Below, piece after piece: positions 21,181-33,717 of a DNA stretch of 64,000 nt. Within the stretch, counting starts at the first letter, position 1. Every line of letters starts with the position of its first letter. The stretch covers positions 4,411,246 through 4,475,245 of the forward strand of contig OZ017770.1 of NCBI GenBank assembly GCA_963969345.1, given 5' to 3'. A program made the translations under genes and the position numbers. The notes beneath the pieces are model-generated. The model searched no databases, had not been told where the DNA came from, and saw only the letters and a program-made list of their open reading frames with translations. Origin of the DNA: Turbatrix aceti (lineage: Eukaryota > Nematoda > Chromadorea > Rhabditida > Panagrolaimidae).

Positions 21181-24100
21181 TGTAGTGGACAGCGTACTGG
21201 GTCAAAAAGCGATATAGTTTTTCATATTTTGAATAGTTATTACTCTGTTTAACGGATTGACGCAGCGGCCAGCGGCGCTCTGTTGGGGCTGTATAATGAA
21301 CACTTGTCTGGCAGAAGGTGTTCTTATCCTTTATTTTAATTATTTTTGTTATAAAGGTCGTCTTCCCACCCAAAGTTGTGCAAAAATTTGTATTATGCTC
21401 TTGTTAATAAATAGTGTACAATTTTAAGTAATTAAAGCCTTTGTCTTTAGAAAGCTTGATTAAAACCATACCCTTTTTTGGTTTTCACGGGGAGGCTTAT
21501 GCGTTTTTGTCTTTGGACAACTTATCTTTTTTTTTGTCTGTGAATACAACCTCATTAAATACAAGTGTAAATTTCACAATGGAAGCCACGATGGGACGTG
21601 ATTCGACAGCTTACGTTAATTGCGGTCTGATGTTTTAACATTTATGATCCATGACCACATGATAAATATAAAAGCTTATGCACACATGCATCGCTTTTGT
21701 GAGAGCAAAAATTGAGCTTCTCATGTGTGGCTGCCTTTTAAATGGGAAAACAATTACTCCAGATATTTTTTAAATTTATATTTTGCGATTTTATCGTGGC
21801 GTGTAGTAGTATTTCTTGCTATTATTTTTAATTGGCGTTTTAATGACAATGTTCTGCTTTTAGACTTGAGTCTTCTAACTTTGCATGCTGTTTGCAAGCA
21901 GTTTGTCATCCAAAAGCCAACAAAGTTTGCCACATTACATATTGTGACAAATCGAGATTCCTTGCGTCACATTTGTGATTCCGGTTGCTTTTGCACAAAA
22001 CTTTGTCAGAAATATAAGTTCATCTTCCGCCGTAATCGGCGCACACGTGTTGCCTGTACGTGTGCGCGGATATTTTTCGTCAAGCTGCATCCGTCGTATC
22101 GCAAGAACAGCAATTGCTGTGATCAGGCAGAAGCCAAAGAAACGGCTGGCAACTGGTTGAATTCGCCTTCTCAACCATCAGCAGGTTTGTGAAACCCATA
22201 ATCTTTTTTTGCAATATGACGGCAATTTTCTAGCCAGTTTTCTTGATCGTATGTTTTATATTAGTTTTTGAGAGAAGTCAGAATGCCACTAGAATACATG
22301 CACTGTTAGTAAGTGTTCGAATACTTTGATATAATGCTGGGTTATTTTGTACTTAAAAAGTGCTCTGTGCACGCATACCTTTTGTCTTCGGAGGTCGGTG
22401 AATTTATTAAAAGTTAAAATTATCCTGCTGCCGGGTATGAAGACCAAAGAAAACTTGGGCTGCACAATCTTAGCAATTGTCTTTGACGTCGTTACCATAC
22501 GTGTCGAGGGGCTGCATTTTTAGGTCAGTCAGTCAGCTCTCCTGAGCGGCATTAAATTCGTCTACACTGTCTTGTTCATTTCCAATTTTCTTTTGATCTC
22601 CCATTTACATAGACAAGGCTAAAGGGGGGCCCCCTCCGGGGGCCCCAGGAAGGGGAAGGGAAGGAAGGGGAAGGCAAGGCAAGGCAAGGTAAAGGCATCA
22701 ATGAAGGATCAGAAGGATCGCAAAATCGAAAAGGATCGTCTATCGTTTTTTTATTTATTTTATTTTTGCCCGTTTTTCGTTTATCTTTTGCCGGTCATAA
22801 TTTTACCGATAGAAAATAATTATTTTTTGTTATTATCTTTTAGAATAACCGACGATTTGCATATTATCGAAATCAAATCAAATACATATAATCGTTTTTT
22901 GACCCGCTTTAAAAATATTGGAATACATAAATATAATGGGGGCCCCTTTGGGGCCCCATGTAATTTGTTTTACGCTTTTGTAAAATATAAGTAATAATGT
23001 TGCTTTTCAATATCGCGCATCTTTCGCCATCGCCTAATAAATCCTCGCCCGCTGCAATCGCTTATTGACCCGTTTCAAAGCATAAAACCAAACACAAAAA
23101 AATATTCAAATAATACGTACTAACACTAACACTGGGGCCCAGGAAAAATAGCAATTTAACAAAAATCATAAAATTATGATACACGAATCAAATCAAAATT
23201 AATAACAACAATCATTTGTTTTGCCATCTTTCGCCATCACCCAATCGCCCACTGTCACCGCCGTTGCGGTTCTCTCGACTGATGGCATGTGCGGCGCCGT
23301 CCGTCTCTGCACCCGCTGTCTGGTCCGCCCACTCACCATGGATTTCATTTTCTGAGAGATCAAAAAATTGAATTATTCAAATTAATTTTTAAAATTTTGA
23401 AAAAATGTTTTTCATCTTCAGCAAATAATGGCAATGCTATTGATATCACATTTGCCCCTACCCCAGTATCTAGCACAAATTATTTTTTTGTAAACCAAAA
23501 ATTCAAATTTGTTCATGTTTGATTTTTGATTGTCAAATGACCCATCATTATGATTGCCTATTTCCGAGGAATTCAAAAATATTTTTTTCAACATTTTTAA
23601 AATTAATTTAACAGAATCGTTTTTTTGTCTTACGCAATCGCTATCGTCCTTGCGCTATCGCTCCTCGCTCGCTCGCTCACACTCACCCACTTGACCCTGC
23701 GCCGCGCGCTCTCCCCTCCTCCCTCCATCGCGCTTTCGCCATTGACAATTTTGACAATTATGATAAAGCGCGCATTATCTTTTTCAAATCAATGGCTCCG
23801 GACCTAATGGCCCGCCAAACCGTTTACAGCGTAAAATTTGGATTTTATCGAATATACATACCGTAAAATTAAAATTGTGTCTTTGCACAAACATCCTACT
23901 ATAAGAAAGAAGAAAACATGTAATTCAAACTGAATATAAATATTGTTTGTGTTTGTGTACTTTCAATAAGGTAACGAAAGATTTGTACTTAGTGCTTCTA
24001 TTTATTCTTTAAACTCTGTGTCTGGGTTATTGATAACTCTAATAAAGAAATCATACTCCCCTAACACATGTTTTTTCAATTCGCTTCTTCTTTTCTTTTT

Positions 24101-27100
24101 TCATGCTTTGATTTTGAATGAAAAGTTTTTTCTTTTTGCAATTTTAGAGGGTCTGTTAATGTTTCTGATGCATCTACCTCTCTCTAGTTCTTCGCTGTTT
24201 GTTCATTTGTAATTACTTTTTTTTGCTTTTAAAGCTGGTTGTTTTTTTTGTTTTTATTTTTGTTTACGTATTTTTCGAGACACAGAAGGAAAGAAAGGCA
24301 CACAAACGATATAGTTATTATTTAGAGCAAAAAATAGTTGTTTTTTTTTGCTTTTCAAAAAAGCTTCTACTCATCGTATAGCTGGCATAACTACTGTGCC
24401 AACCCGCAACCCTCTTTTTCCTGGAACATATTGCTTGATGCTTTTTTTCGAAGTGGAAGCACACAAAAACGCAAAGCGAAAAAAAACAAGTCAACAAAAC
24501 AACAACAACAAAACTTTTTTCGTCATCGACGGAGCAAGTAAAATTTATGCCCAAAGCGCCTACCATGTTCGTGCAGGGGGGTATCAAACGTACGCATCAG
24601 CTGTAAAACGTCTAACGAATGCACTTTCCAACAATCTGGATGGTTCACCTGCCTATTAAATAACTGGAAGTAGTGTGGATTGTTTTTTTTCTTTATTAGT
24701 TTTTTTTTCATTGTAGGCTTACGTTTTGACTTTATCATTTGTGCGCTCTCAGGATTTTACATGCTTTGGCGGCCGACTCAGCTGTGCCAAAAGCCTAAAT
24801 GGCCGCACGGACGTAACACACATTTGAGCTGCAACAGCGTAGTACTTTTTCATATATCGCTATTCTGTTTTATTTTACTTTTCACTGATATTAAAATCCG
24901 TTAAAACTTATTGGCTGAACAAAACGAAAGGAACTAAAATTTTGTCCCCTAATTAATGCGTTTTATTCTCTTTTTGCAGAGTTGCACCGTTTTGTTGTAA
25001 AAAAATGTCTTTCTGTACGTTTTGTACCTGGCACCTGACCTCGTACGAAGGATAGTCATTGACCGGTTTTGTTATCCTTAATTGCAACGAAGCTACGCAA
25101 AACGGCGCCAATGACACCCCCACCTGCGCCGCTTCATCACCGCATAATCGACCCTATCGAAAAGTTGTCCTACAGCGACCTTCGTTCCAGCCTGCCGGTG
25201 ACACTTAGATCAGTCTGGAAATTTTGTACCGCACTCTTCCGTCGTCGTCGTTCTTCCCCTTTCCTTGCGTAGGGCCGAGGCGGGTCGTCACCGCCACCAG
25301 CGGGGTTCGAAGAGGTTTCTTCCTGCATGAGCACATAATTTCTCAACCCAGTCTTCAGAAAAAATTTTCGATAACAAATGGATAATTTTGATTTTGACTT
25401 GATAAATTTGTGCTAGCGTAGGTTTAAGACATTGTTAAATGAGCCTCTTCTCCTTGCTAATGGCTTCTCTTACTCGCTTTAATCGGCAAGAAAAAATTAT
25501 TATCCTGACCAGCTGACCACATTTTATTTTGAGTGTTTTCAATTATTGCCGCTGGTAGATCACGAATCTGACATCCGAAACAACGCTGCAGCTTTGAGCT
25601 GTTTTTACACTGCGCTGCATTTTGTTTTCTTTAGTGTTTTTTTTACGAATTTTGCTAACAACAACACAACTTTACGTAGTATGGCGTTTGAACGAAAATA
25701 CGTCTGATAAAAATTCAGCTGCCTTTGTAGTGTCAGTTTAAGGCATCACCCGAATATGAGCTAATCACTGAATTACTCGCTGTCATTTTCGCTTAGTTTT
25801 CTTTTGACTTGCAATAATACCAACGGAGCCACGTTTTTGCTGCTGTTTCCAATTCTTATCCTATCTTGATCAAAACGGAACTTCGAAGACGGAGGAAGAC
25901 TTGTTATAGTCACGTGTACCCCACTGCGTGTCTTCTACCATTAACATGAACACGTTTTCGTTCGTTGTCGAGTTTATCTGTGTGCCAGGACAACTACCTT
26001 TCGTCATTGGCTGATGCGCGTTGGGAATTCTTTGAATCATTTCTCAGCATTTTTTGGTTTACAAATGCATTGCATTTTACGTTAAAACGAAATATTTTGA
26101 CATTTGTCGAAATTATAAAAATGTTTTGACCTCGTAACCCTCCCCCCGCAATTTTTTTTGTTTTGAATAATGATTTGCCCCTGACATGCTAAATTCCGCC
26201 AAATAAGCCGCGATCTTTGAATTGCAAATGTTATCAATCTCCCTGAGCGGTCAAGCAATGTGTTTTTCCAAACCCTTGCTTTCAGACAAAATAAGTTATT
26301 GAAATCAACAACTTCCTTGTCTTATTTTCGACTCGCGGGAGCGTTTTGAACGTCCTGTATCCAAATTGAAGTCTGGGTATAAAAAAGTCGCAGTTGTTCT
26401 TTGGTACCCAGCATTTGTTTGGTGATATGATTTTTGAACCATTTTATCGGGAATTGTGTTTATTGGTGTTCATTGTTGGTTTACCATTCGTTGGCCACAA
26501 CGATGACAACGATAGGAACAGGAAAACATGTGGTTGGCTGTTGGTTAGTTCGGTTTTTGTCATAACTAGTGTCAACGCATGTTGTTGTGTATTGGAAATC
26601 ACGGTGACGTCGCAGGAATTGTGAGACAAAAAGCACGAACCGGCTGATTCTGACTTCTCTTCTGTGCTACTCTTCTTTGGATTATGTTGAGCATAGGCAG
26701 TGTATTTGTCATGAACCAGAACCAACAACTTTTTTTCGGTCTTCTCACGTACCAATTATCTGCATCCTGGCCCTTTTCTTTTACCAAGTTTATCATTTAC
26801 GTCCTATTTTTATTTTGCCCTCCTCCTACGCGTTGGCGGTTGCCCTCCAATTTTGGCACGAACATGCTTTTGGTCTTTTTGAGGGAGTACTCTTATCCCT
26901 AGTTTTTAATATGTTACGTCAAAACTGACATGACGTACGACCACCTGTCACAACAATAACACTGTTTTTTCTCTTCAATATAAAAAAATTTATTCCCACT
27001 TTTTGGCCTCAGTTTAAGGAAATTCTTTAAGGATACTCGATGCCGCCGTAAACTGTCCTTTGGGCATGCATAAAATTATTGCTCTTCGGAAACAAGAAAT

Positions 27101-30100
27101 AACCAGTGTGTATGGCGCAAGAGTGCACTTGTTGTCATTGCGCTTTTTTTGTTTGAATCCAATCGAACTATCCATACGCCTGCCTGTGAGAGCGATTTGA
27201 CAAGAAAACTTATGGACTTTGCTAGCCAACTCGGATAACAGCGAGCGCCTCCAGCCAAAGGCTGAATACCCAAAAATTTAGCGCTTAGCTAAAACGAACG
27301 GCGGGAGCAAGCGTCTCACTTTTTTTCTTCTTCCGCATTTGTGTTTTTATGTATCCAATGATGTAAAAAGACCGCTGCTTTTCGCGTATTTTTTATGTCA
27401 ATTTTGTAAGCCGTCGGGCTTCCCCCCCTAATGACAAGCTTTTACCCAGTTATGCATAATTCTTTTGTTTTTTCTATTGTTGACCGAGTTTTGGCATATT
27501 CGAGCTCAAGCCTTGCATTTTCTATTTCCTCTTAGTCATCCAGTTACTTGGAACGCGCGAACAAGACTAGACAATCAGGCAGTACGGTTTGCACTTTTTT
27601 GTCGCTTTGGCATTAGTGCCTGCGGCACAAAAAGTGCAGTCAGCCAGCGTAGGTTGTACTTGACGCCTGCACCCAAGTCCGTTCGTTTGACATCATTACA
27701 TGCAGTCCGGTGATCCCAAAGTTCAAACCAAGGACAGAGCATGTCTGTCTGAAAAAAAACTGAATGTTGTCGAAGTCTTGAATGCTGAAATATTTTTTTT
27801 TTCATTTCACCGCAAATGATGCGAACAAACACTGTGTTTTTTGTATTACAAAGCACACTGCTTGATTCAAGCTCATCCTTTAAGAGGCCGTGTTTCTTGT
27901 TTTTATCCAGGGATGAAAAATGCCTTGCTCTAATGTTTTATCTCACCCGAGGAGAATGCGAATGATCGGATAGAGTCTTATCAAAAGCAATTTGGTGGTT
28001 TGGATTCGCCCGCACCAGAGTTCAATTTGTATTATTTTACTTCGCTGTCTTCATATTACGTAGTTGTTTTTTTTTTCCAGCGTATTCTGTTTTTCTTTTT
28101 TTTCAACATTACGTTCGTAGACTGAGCGAGTGAGGGCTGTTGTGTTAGTCTGTGCTTCTCTCCTAACCAGACGCCACGCAACGTCACTGCAGCGGCCTAC
28201 GCGGTGGCTTAATAGACGAAGTGCGAAGACTGACCAGTCACTCGTCGTCGTTTACGTCGATGGTGTTGTCGTCAAAGGCTACAACTTGCATAAAATCACA
28301 CACACGCATGTAATGAACTAGACACAACTACATACATACTGAAAGCGTGCGTTTTTATGCCTCGAGACATTGAGTCAGTCACTTTAGTCAGTGACCGACC
28401 CACGGCTGGCGCTACTCAGAAAAAAAGTTCGCCTTCTGAGCGAGAAACAAAGGCGCTAGAGAGTAAGAGCGAAAGTCAATGGTCACCACCGAGGTGGTGG
28501 TCGACTTTTTGCGAGTCGACACGCACAAACCCGTTGAGTTCACCTTCACCAGGTAGACAGCACTAAGAAGCTCTGATTTTTGAAATGAAAAAACAAACAA
28601 TAAATTAATAACAGAACACAAACAAAAATATTACGTGTACATTGATCAGTTATGTACACCTTTATCGGTAAACGAGTGCGCTAACATCCGATAAAGCATT
28701 TCATTGCCAAAACTCAAACAATAAAATCTTTGTTCACAATCAAGCTGCGTGTCTTGGCTATCTTGCATTGGTTTCCCGGTGTTGGGACGCTTTACCCTTT
28801 AATTATGCATTGTTAATCTCAACCGAATCTCATGAGTGCATTTTGATTTATTATCACTTGGATGCGGAGACGAGCGAGCTTGCGTGCGTATTCCTGGTAG
28901 GCCGCCGGGGATGATGTCTTCCGTGTTACGTGTTGTCGTCGTTTTTTTTGTATCAGACCCCTTCTCAGACTGGATGTTCATTAGTCACATAGATAATTTC
29001 GAACGCTTTTTTATATTCAAAGCCAAAAAACTGTCTGAAACCCTGTCAATGTGGTTTCAGCAGTCAGCTGACTGGTGGGAGCACAACGCAAGTTGTTTGC
29101 TTTTGTTGTGCTTCGGGGGTCGAATGACCAGTGACCATGTTTTTTTCTCTGATTGAAACGTCTTTGTCTTTGTGGCCTTCCAAGCGTTGAAAATTCCAGA
29201 AAATGCCTGGCTATCAGTTTTGAGACTTGAAAGCAGCTTAGTGGTGGCACGGATGGCTGCAAATGTTTAAAGCCGGTATTTTTGGTCGCATCATGGATGA
29301 TAATTTAGTCACCGGATCATTTTCTGTTGACCAATACTGGCTACTTGGTGTCCATCTTTTTGAAGTGTCTGTAAGCATGGAAGAATCTCTCTGCATCCCA
29401 TTGGTTTTTGAATGTTTTGTGAACATCATTGACTAAAAGTAAGCAATGAGATACTTCCTACCAGGAACCAGGGGGGGTGTGTTTTCGTCGTCTAGTCGGG
29501 AGCTATCCACCCTCCGGGAATGGCGAAATGCCTACGACATGTCGCGAAGTGACGCTCCCGCGCTACCCTCTCTGAACCTACGGCAAGCAGCCGGTCTTGC
29601 GTTTGCCCGGCTTTCTACCATCATTCTTGTAATGTTTGTCCACTTTTCTATCCCTCTTTGTAGGCAGCCCTACCCTCCGATTCCTTAAAAAACGAACCCT
29701 CCAGTTTATGCATGTGTGTAATAAAAAGATTGTTTAATTATTCTGAATTGATTGTTTACGTGCCTGGGTGATATAAAATTTACCGTAAATGACAGACAGG
29801 GCTGCGATTCAGCTTTTTGTGTTCAACTTGAGCGAGGTAAGCCACATTGGCGGCGTTGCTCCCTTTCATTTTATTGTCATGTTTGATTTCATCTTCGTTT
29901 CACACCAGAACAGACGCTTGCATGCGCCGCCACCGACTACAGCACACTTTGCATGATGCTCGTTCTCGCTATGATATGTATTGTTTCAAGAGACTTCACC
30001 GGGTGGCGTAGTCTAAAAATTGTAGCACATTGCTAAAGAATTATTTTGTTTGCACGTGTGATTCTTTTGCACGTATTTAAAAATAAGAAATGCACAACTC

Positions 30101-33100
30101 ATGAATTTTTGGTATTCATAAAAAAAAGATTATATGAATTAGAAAACAGATAGCAGCGAGTTGCGGCGAATGTGATAATAAAAAAAGTTCATGTGCACTT
30201 TTTGTATGGTTGCGCTCAAAATTGTTCTTGATGATTCCAGCAGATATCCTTTGTCAACTTTATCTGCCCTTTTTTCTGAACAATGTCCTTTCGCGCTCTG
30301 TCTGTCGTCTTCGGCACACAAATGCCCCCGTCAGCGCCTTCCTCTCTTCAGAAGCCTTTTATTTTTTTGTTTTACTTTTTTCATGATCAAAAAATGAATA
30401 AAGTACACGGTCAAATTACGGACTAACTCTACAAACTGGGCCGACTGGCGGACTTGCTTCGTTTGCCTCCCCCAGAGGCGTATAAATAATAACTTTTAGT
30501 TTTTAGTTTACCCTGCAAGATTTTTTTTTTAAACTTTTGTTACCATTTCTGTGCACCCCTTCCAATAGGTCAGTTTTTTTTTGTTATCTCCGGGAAAGCC
30601 TATAGATACATTTTCGTCGTTTTTGCCCTTTATATTCCGTGCTGTTGTCGCAAAGGGGTGTTAATGGAGTTTGTTGAATTCGTTTCTGAACGCCATGCCT
30701 GCAAGGTTTTTCTCGGGTGCATCATGCTTACAAACTTTCGGTTCATTCATCTCTAATTATACACTTCGGTCTTGTACTGCGTTGCTTTTTCACCCTGGAA
30801 GACACGTAATATCGGTCTTCCATTTTTGCTTTTTCCGATTATGGAAGACAGAAAAAAAACCCCGCATACATGGTACACCCGCTCGAGGGAAATTTTTTTC
30901 AATTTCGATAAATGTGAAGTGCAAGCTTGCTGGGAAGCCTACATTGTACAAATTATTTTTCGTTCTAAATTTTTTTGACTTTTTATATGTCTTTACCAGC
31001 ATTGGGATAGCGGGGTTTCTTATACGGTTCTAATTATCACGCACTGCTTTTCGAAAAAAACTAAATTTGGCTTACTATTTTTGTTTTGTGTTATTTTGAT
31101 GCTTTTTCTTTGTTTTAATGACAGACAAATCTTGCAGCGTCTTCGGTTAACTCGTGATTTGTTACAAAAAGCATAGCCTAAGGGTCGATTGGTGGAATTG
31201 ATTGTTTGCGCAAGTCCCTGTGCTCTCTCGTATCTCCCGCTCCTCCCTGATTAGACGAGTTTCGTTTGTCGTCATCGGCTGGCCGGCTACTGCATCGCAA
31301 TCGAGGGGGACGAATGACGGAATAGTCGCGGTGAAGGTGATGGTGATGGGTATGAGGTCCACATTATTCTGGAGGACATAACTGTTTTTTGTATAGCTGA
31401 CTAACGGATGGTCAGTTGGCTGGCTGCCTTTTTTAAAATGAATTTGCCCTATAGTTGGCGTCCTTCAGAATCTCAAATTGTACGTTTCGTACCACCCGTA
31501 ACCTCGTGTGCCTTCGTGAGAGGGTGTGATGATGGTCATTTGAATATATCGGTCGTTAACATCATCATACGCCTTCTCACATGACCCTCCTGTACGCACA
31601 CTATGTTTTCTAATTTTTGACAATTTATTATTGGGAGCTACCATAGATGTCACTACTGAATTATTCGCTTGTCGTCCAGCTGTGCGCCGTCTGTCTGCGG
31701 GTTTGGGAAGAACAAGTCTGGGTCTAGCCAAGCAGAAGTATGCCCTCTTTTGATTCAATATGTCTCCTTCCTTGGCCAACTGTGTATTTTCTCTGGAAAA
31801 ATGGGCATTGCGCTTAAGGTCTCTTGTTGTATATCCTTTATGCTTGTGCATCACGGAAAAATGACCGTTTTTTTCGCTTCTGACCAATGCAAACATGAGC
31901 GTTCCTTTTTGTTCAGAAATACAGGTAAAATCTTTCAAGCAGCCGTCAGACGACCGGCGGCAAGCAATACGACCGTTCGTTGTCTGACAAAACGATCGCG
32001 AGGTCTGTCTTCTTGATGGCTGGTTGGTTGCATGATTCAGGGCTGTAAACAGTAACAAAATACCACATACAACTCAATCGGCAGTCTTAAGCGGAGAGAG
32101 TCGAGTTGCATGCAATTGACGAAGGCAAATTTTTGTATTTATCACATTGTTTTCAAATGCGAGGGAATCAAAAGGGGGGATTTTCATGTGATGATAGTTG
32201 ATCTTCTGACGGATGGTAGCAACGTACATGAGATATCTGGGGGAATATTCTTCGAAGGAGGGAACACCCTCAACTGAGAGGCGGGGTAGGGATTGAATGC
32301 GTAGAGCCAGCGCTGCGTTCGCGCTCAACTGAATTCTTCGATGACTGTCGGGTGGTAGGTCCAGTGAACGAGAGATGTGTCTGGGTAGTGTCTGTGCGTT
32401 CTAGGGTCTCCTCTGCGCGCGCGAGCGTTGGGGCGATTCAAAGAGACGACGAGGACTATGACAGTCGTCGTCCGGTTGAGTCTTTGCAGGTTTTGACTGA
32501 CCATTGTCCACCACTTGTCTTTTATATATTTTTGGTGTCGTTTTTAAAATAAAATTGACAATATATTTCTACGAATGTGTGCATGTGATGATGACGGTGA
32601 TGCATTGCATGCAAACTTTGTGATTGCTTCCCCATTACATATGTGCGCGTGTCTCGTTTTATACTTTGTTCATATTCAAACACAATCAAAGTTGGCGTTG
32701 TCGTTAGTTATCTCCCTTGCTGCCGAGCAATAGCAGGGGATAATTTGTTCATAATTTTGTTTTAAATTTTCACTTTGCTTCAACCATCTGTTAATGCAGT
32801 AGTCTAAGCGACTCGCGATCTTTGCGATTGCTAGTAACACGTTCCAACTTTGTCGTCCCCCATAGAAGGCTTTTACATTGTTGAAGAATGAATTTCAGAT
32901 CGTAGGTGATTCAACCAGCCAACGATCGGGTATTGCATTTTTGATAACGACTTTTTTCTGTGTCGTACGATATCTGTATGAGCCTGCAAATAAAGCTTTT
33001 TTGGCTTTGCCTTCGTCAATCGAAGCTTTTGTTTACTTGTCCCTCTCAATATCACTGTTTTTTTGTCATGTTTGTTTATCAAATTCGATTGGCAGAGTCA

Positions 33101-33717
33101 GAAGGTTATCGAAAGGTATGATGTACTTTTGTAGTCTAAAAACTGCATTTTTTCACTGTATCCCTGACCACCCTTAACCTTTCTGCTTACGACCCTTAGG
33201 GGCACCACCATGATGGTATTTATTTACTGTACTCTTTGTCAAATGTCAAAAAGCGAAAATGTGTTACATCTGCATTTACGCGTATCCTTTATTGTAACGA
33301 TATCTTTTTTTCTTGTGCAATACTTCGATAAACACCTTTAAAACCTTTCCTTTCGATTGGTCAGTACGCCCGGTACGTAAAGAAAAATTTTGAAATGGTC
33401 AAAATTTCGATTTTTCTTTTTTTCTCTTGGTACTCTTGTAATCTACGTGGTCTTACTTCTTATTGAAATACCCTTTCTGCTCAGTGAAACGTTGAAATGA
33501 CAAACAGTTTTGCGCGCGCGTCTGTGTGGTCACAATTTTGCGCCTCAACTTATGAATGCGTGCTTGAATTGTCTTTGACATGCAATTTTTGTTACCACCA
33601 AAATCTTTGCCTTTATCCGTAAATCCTTGTCTGTTTGTGTTTCTGATCACCACGTTTTGTTATAATTGGCGTAAAAAAATGTGTACGGTATAGTTTACAA
33701 AATTCAATTTTTTGCAG
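21181..33717. other. Long gene-free interval (12.5 kb)
   Basis: No gene can be supported here on either strand. The content is AT-rich with T-runs, scattered open frames of 60-200 codons without domains, a GC-palindrome and purine-tract cluster (22.6-23.2 kb) and a small hairpin near 28.67 kb. NLK needs an upstream coding exon, because its first recognisable exon begins in phase 1. Part of this interval may therefore be its promoter, 5' exon or long first intron. Strong donor-like sites exist, for example GAG|GTAAGC near 29.84 kb, but none gives a phase-compatible start. Confidence 0.4.
22625..22955. repeat. GGGGCCCC palindromes and purine tract
   Basis: Two compound palindromes of GGGGGCCCC type lie about 300 bp apart (near 22.63 and 22.94 kb). 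The first is followed by a purine-rich tract of AAGG/AAGGG units. A shorter GGGGCCC recurs near 23.13 kb. The function is unknown; this may be the debris of a repeat family. Confidence 0.5.

Noticed and set aside
21935..22174. Minus-strand frame with a hydrophobic segment resembling a small membrane protein
   Set aside because: No family match, and neither ends nor splice sites could be supported.
28357..28566. Plus-strand frame considered as a 5' exon of NLK
   Set aside because: No phase-1 donor and no similarity to NLK N-termini.
29789..29837. Short ATG frame ending in a strong donor (GAG|GTAAGC), considered as the NLK start exon
   Set aside because: It ends in phase 0, but the NLK exon at 33718 needs phase 1; joining them gives an early stop.
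31465..32058. 197-codon open frame on the minus strand
   Set aside because: No domain, no start context, no splice-linked partners, and a biased composition. An open frame of this length can arise by chance in this window.
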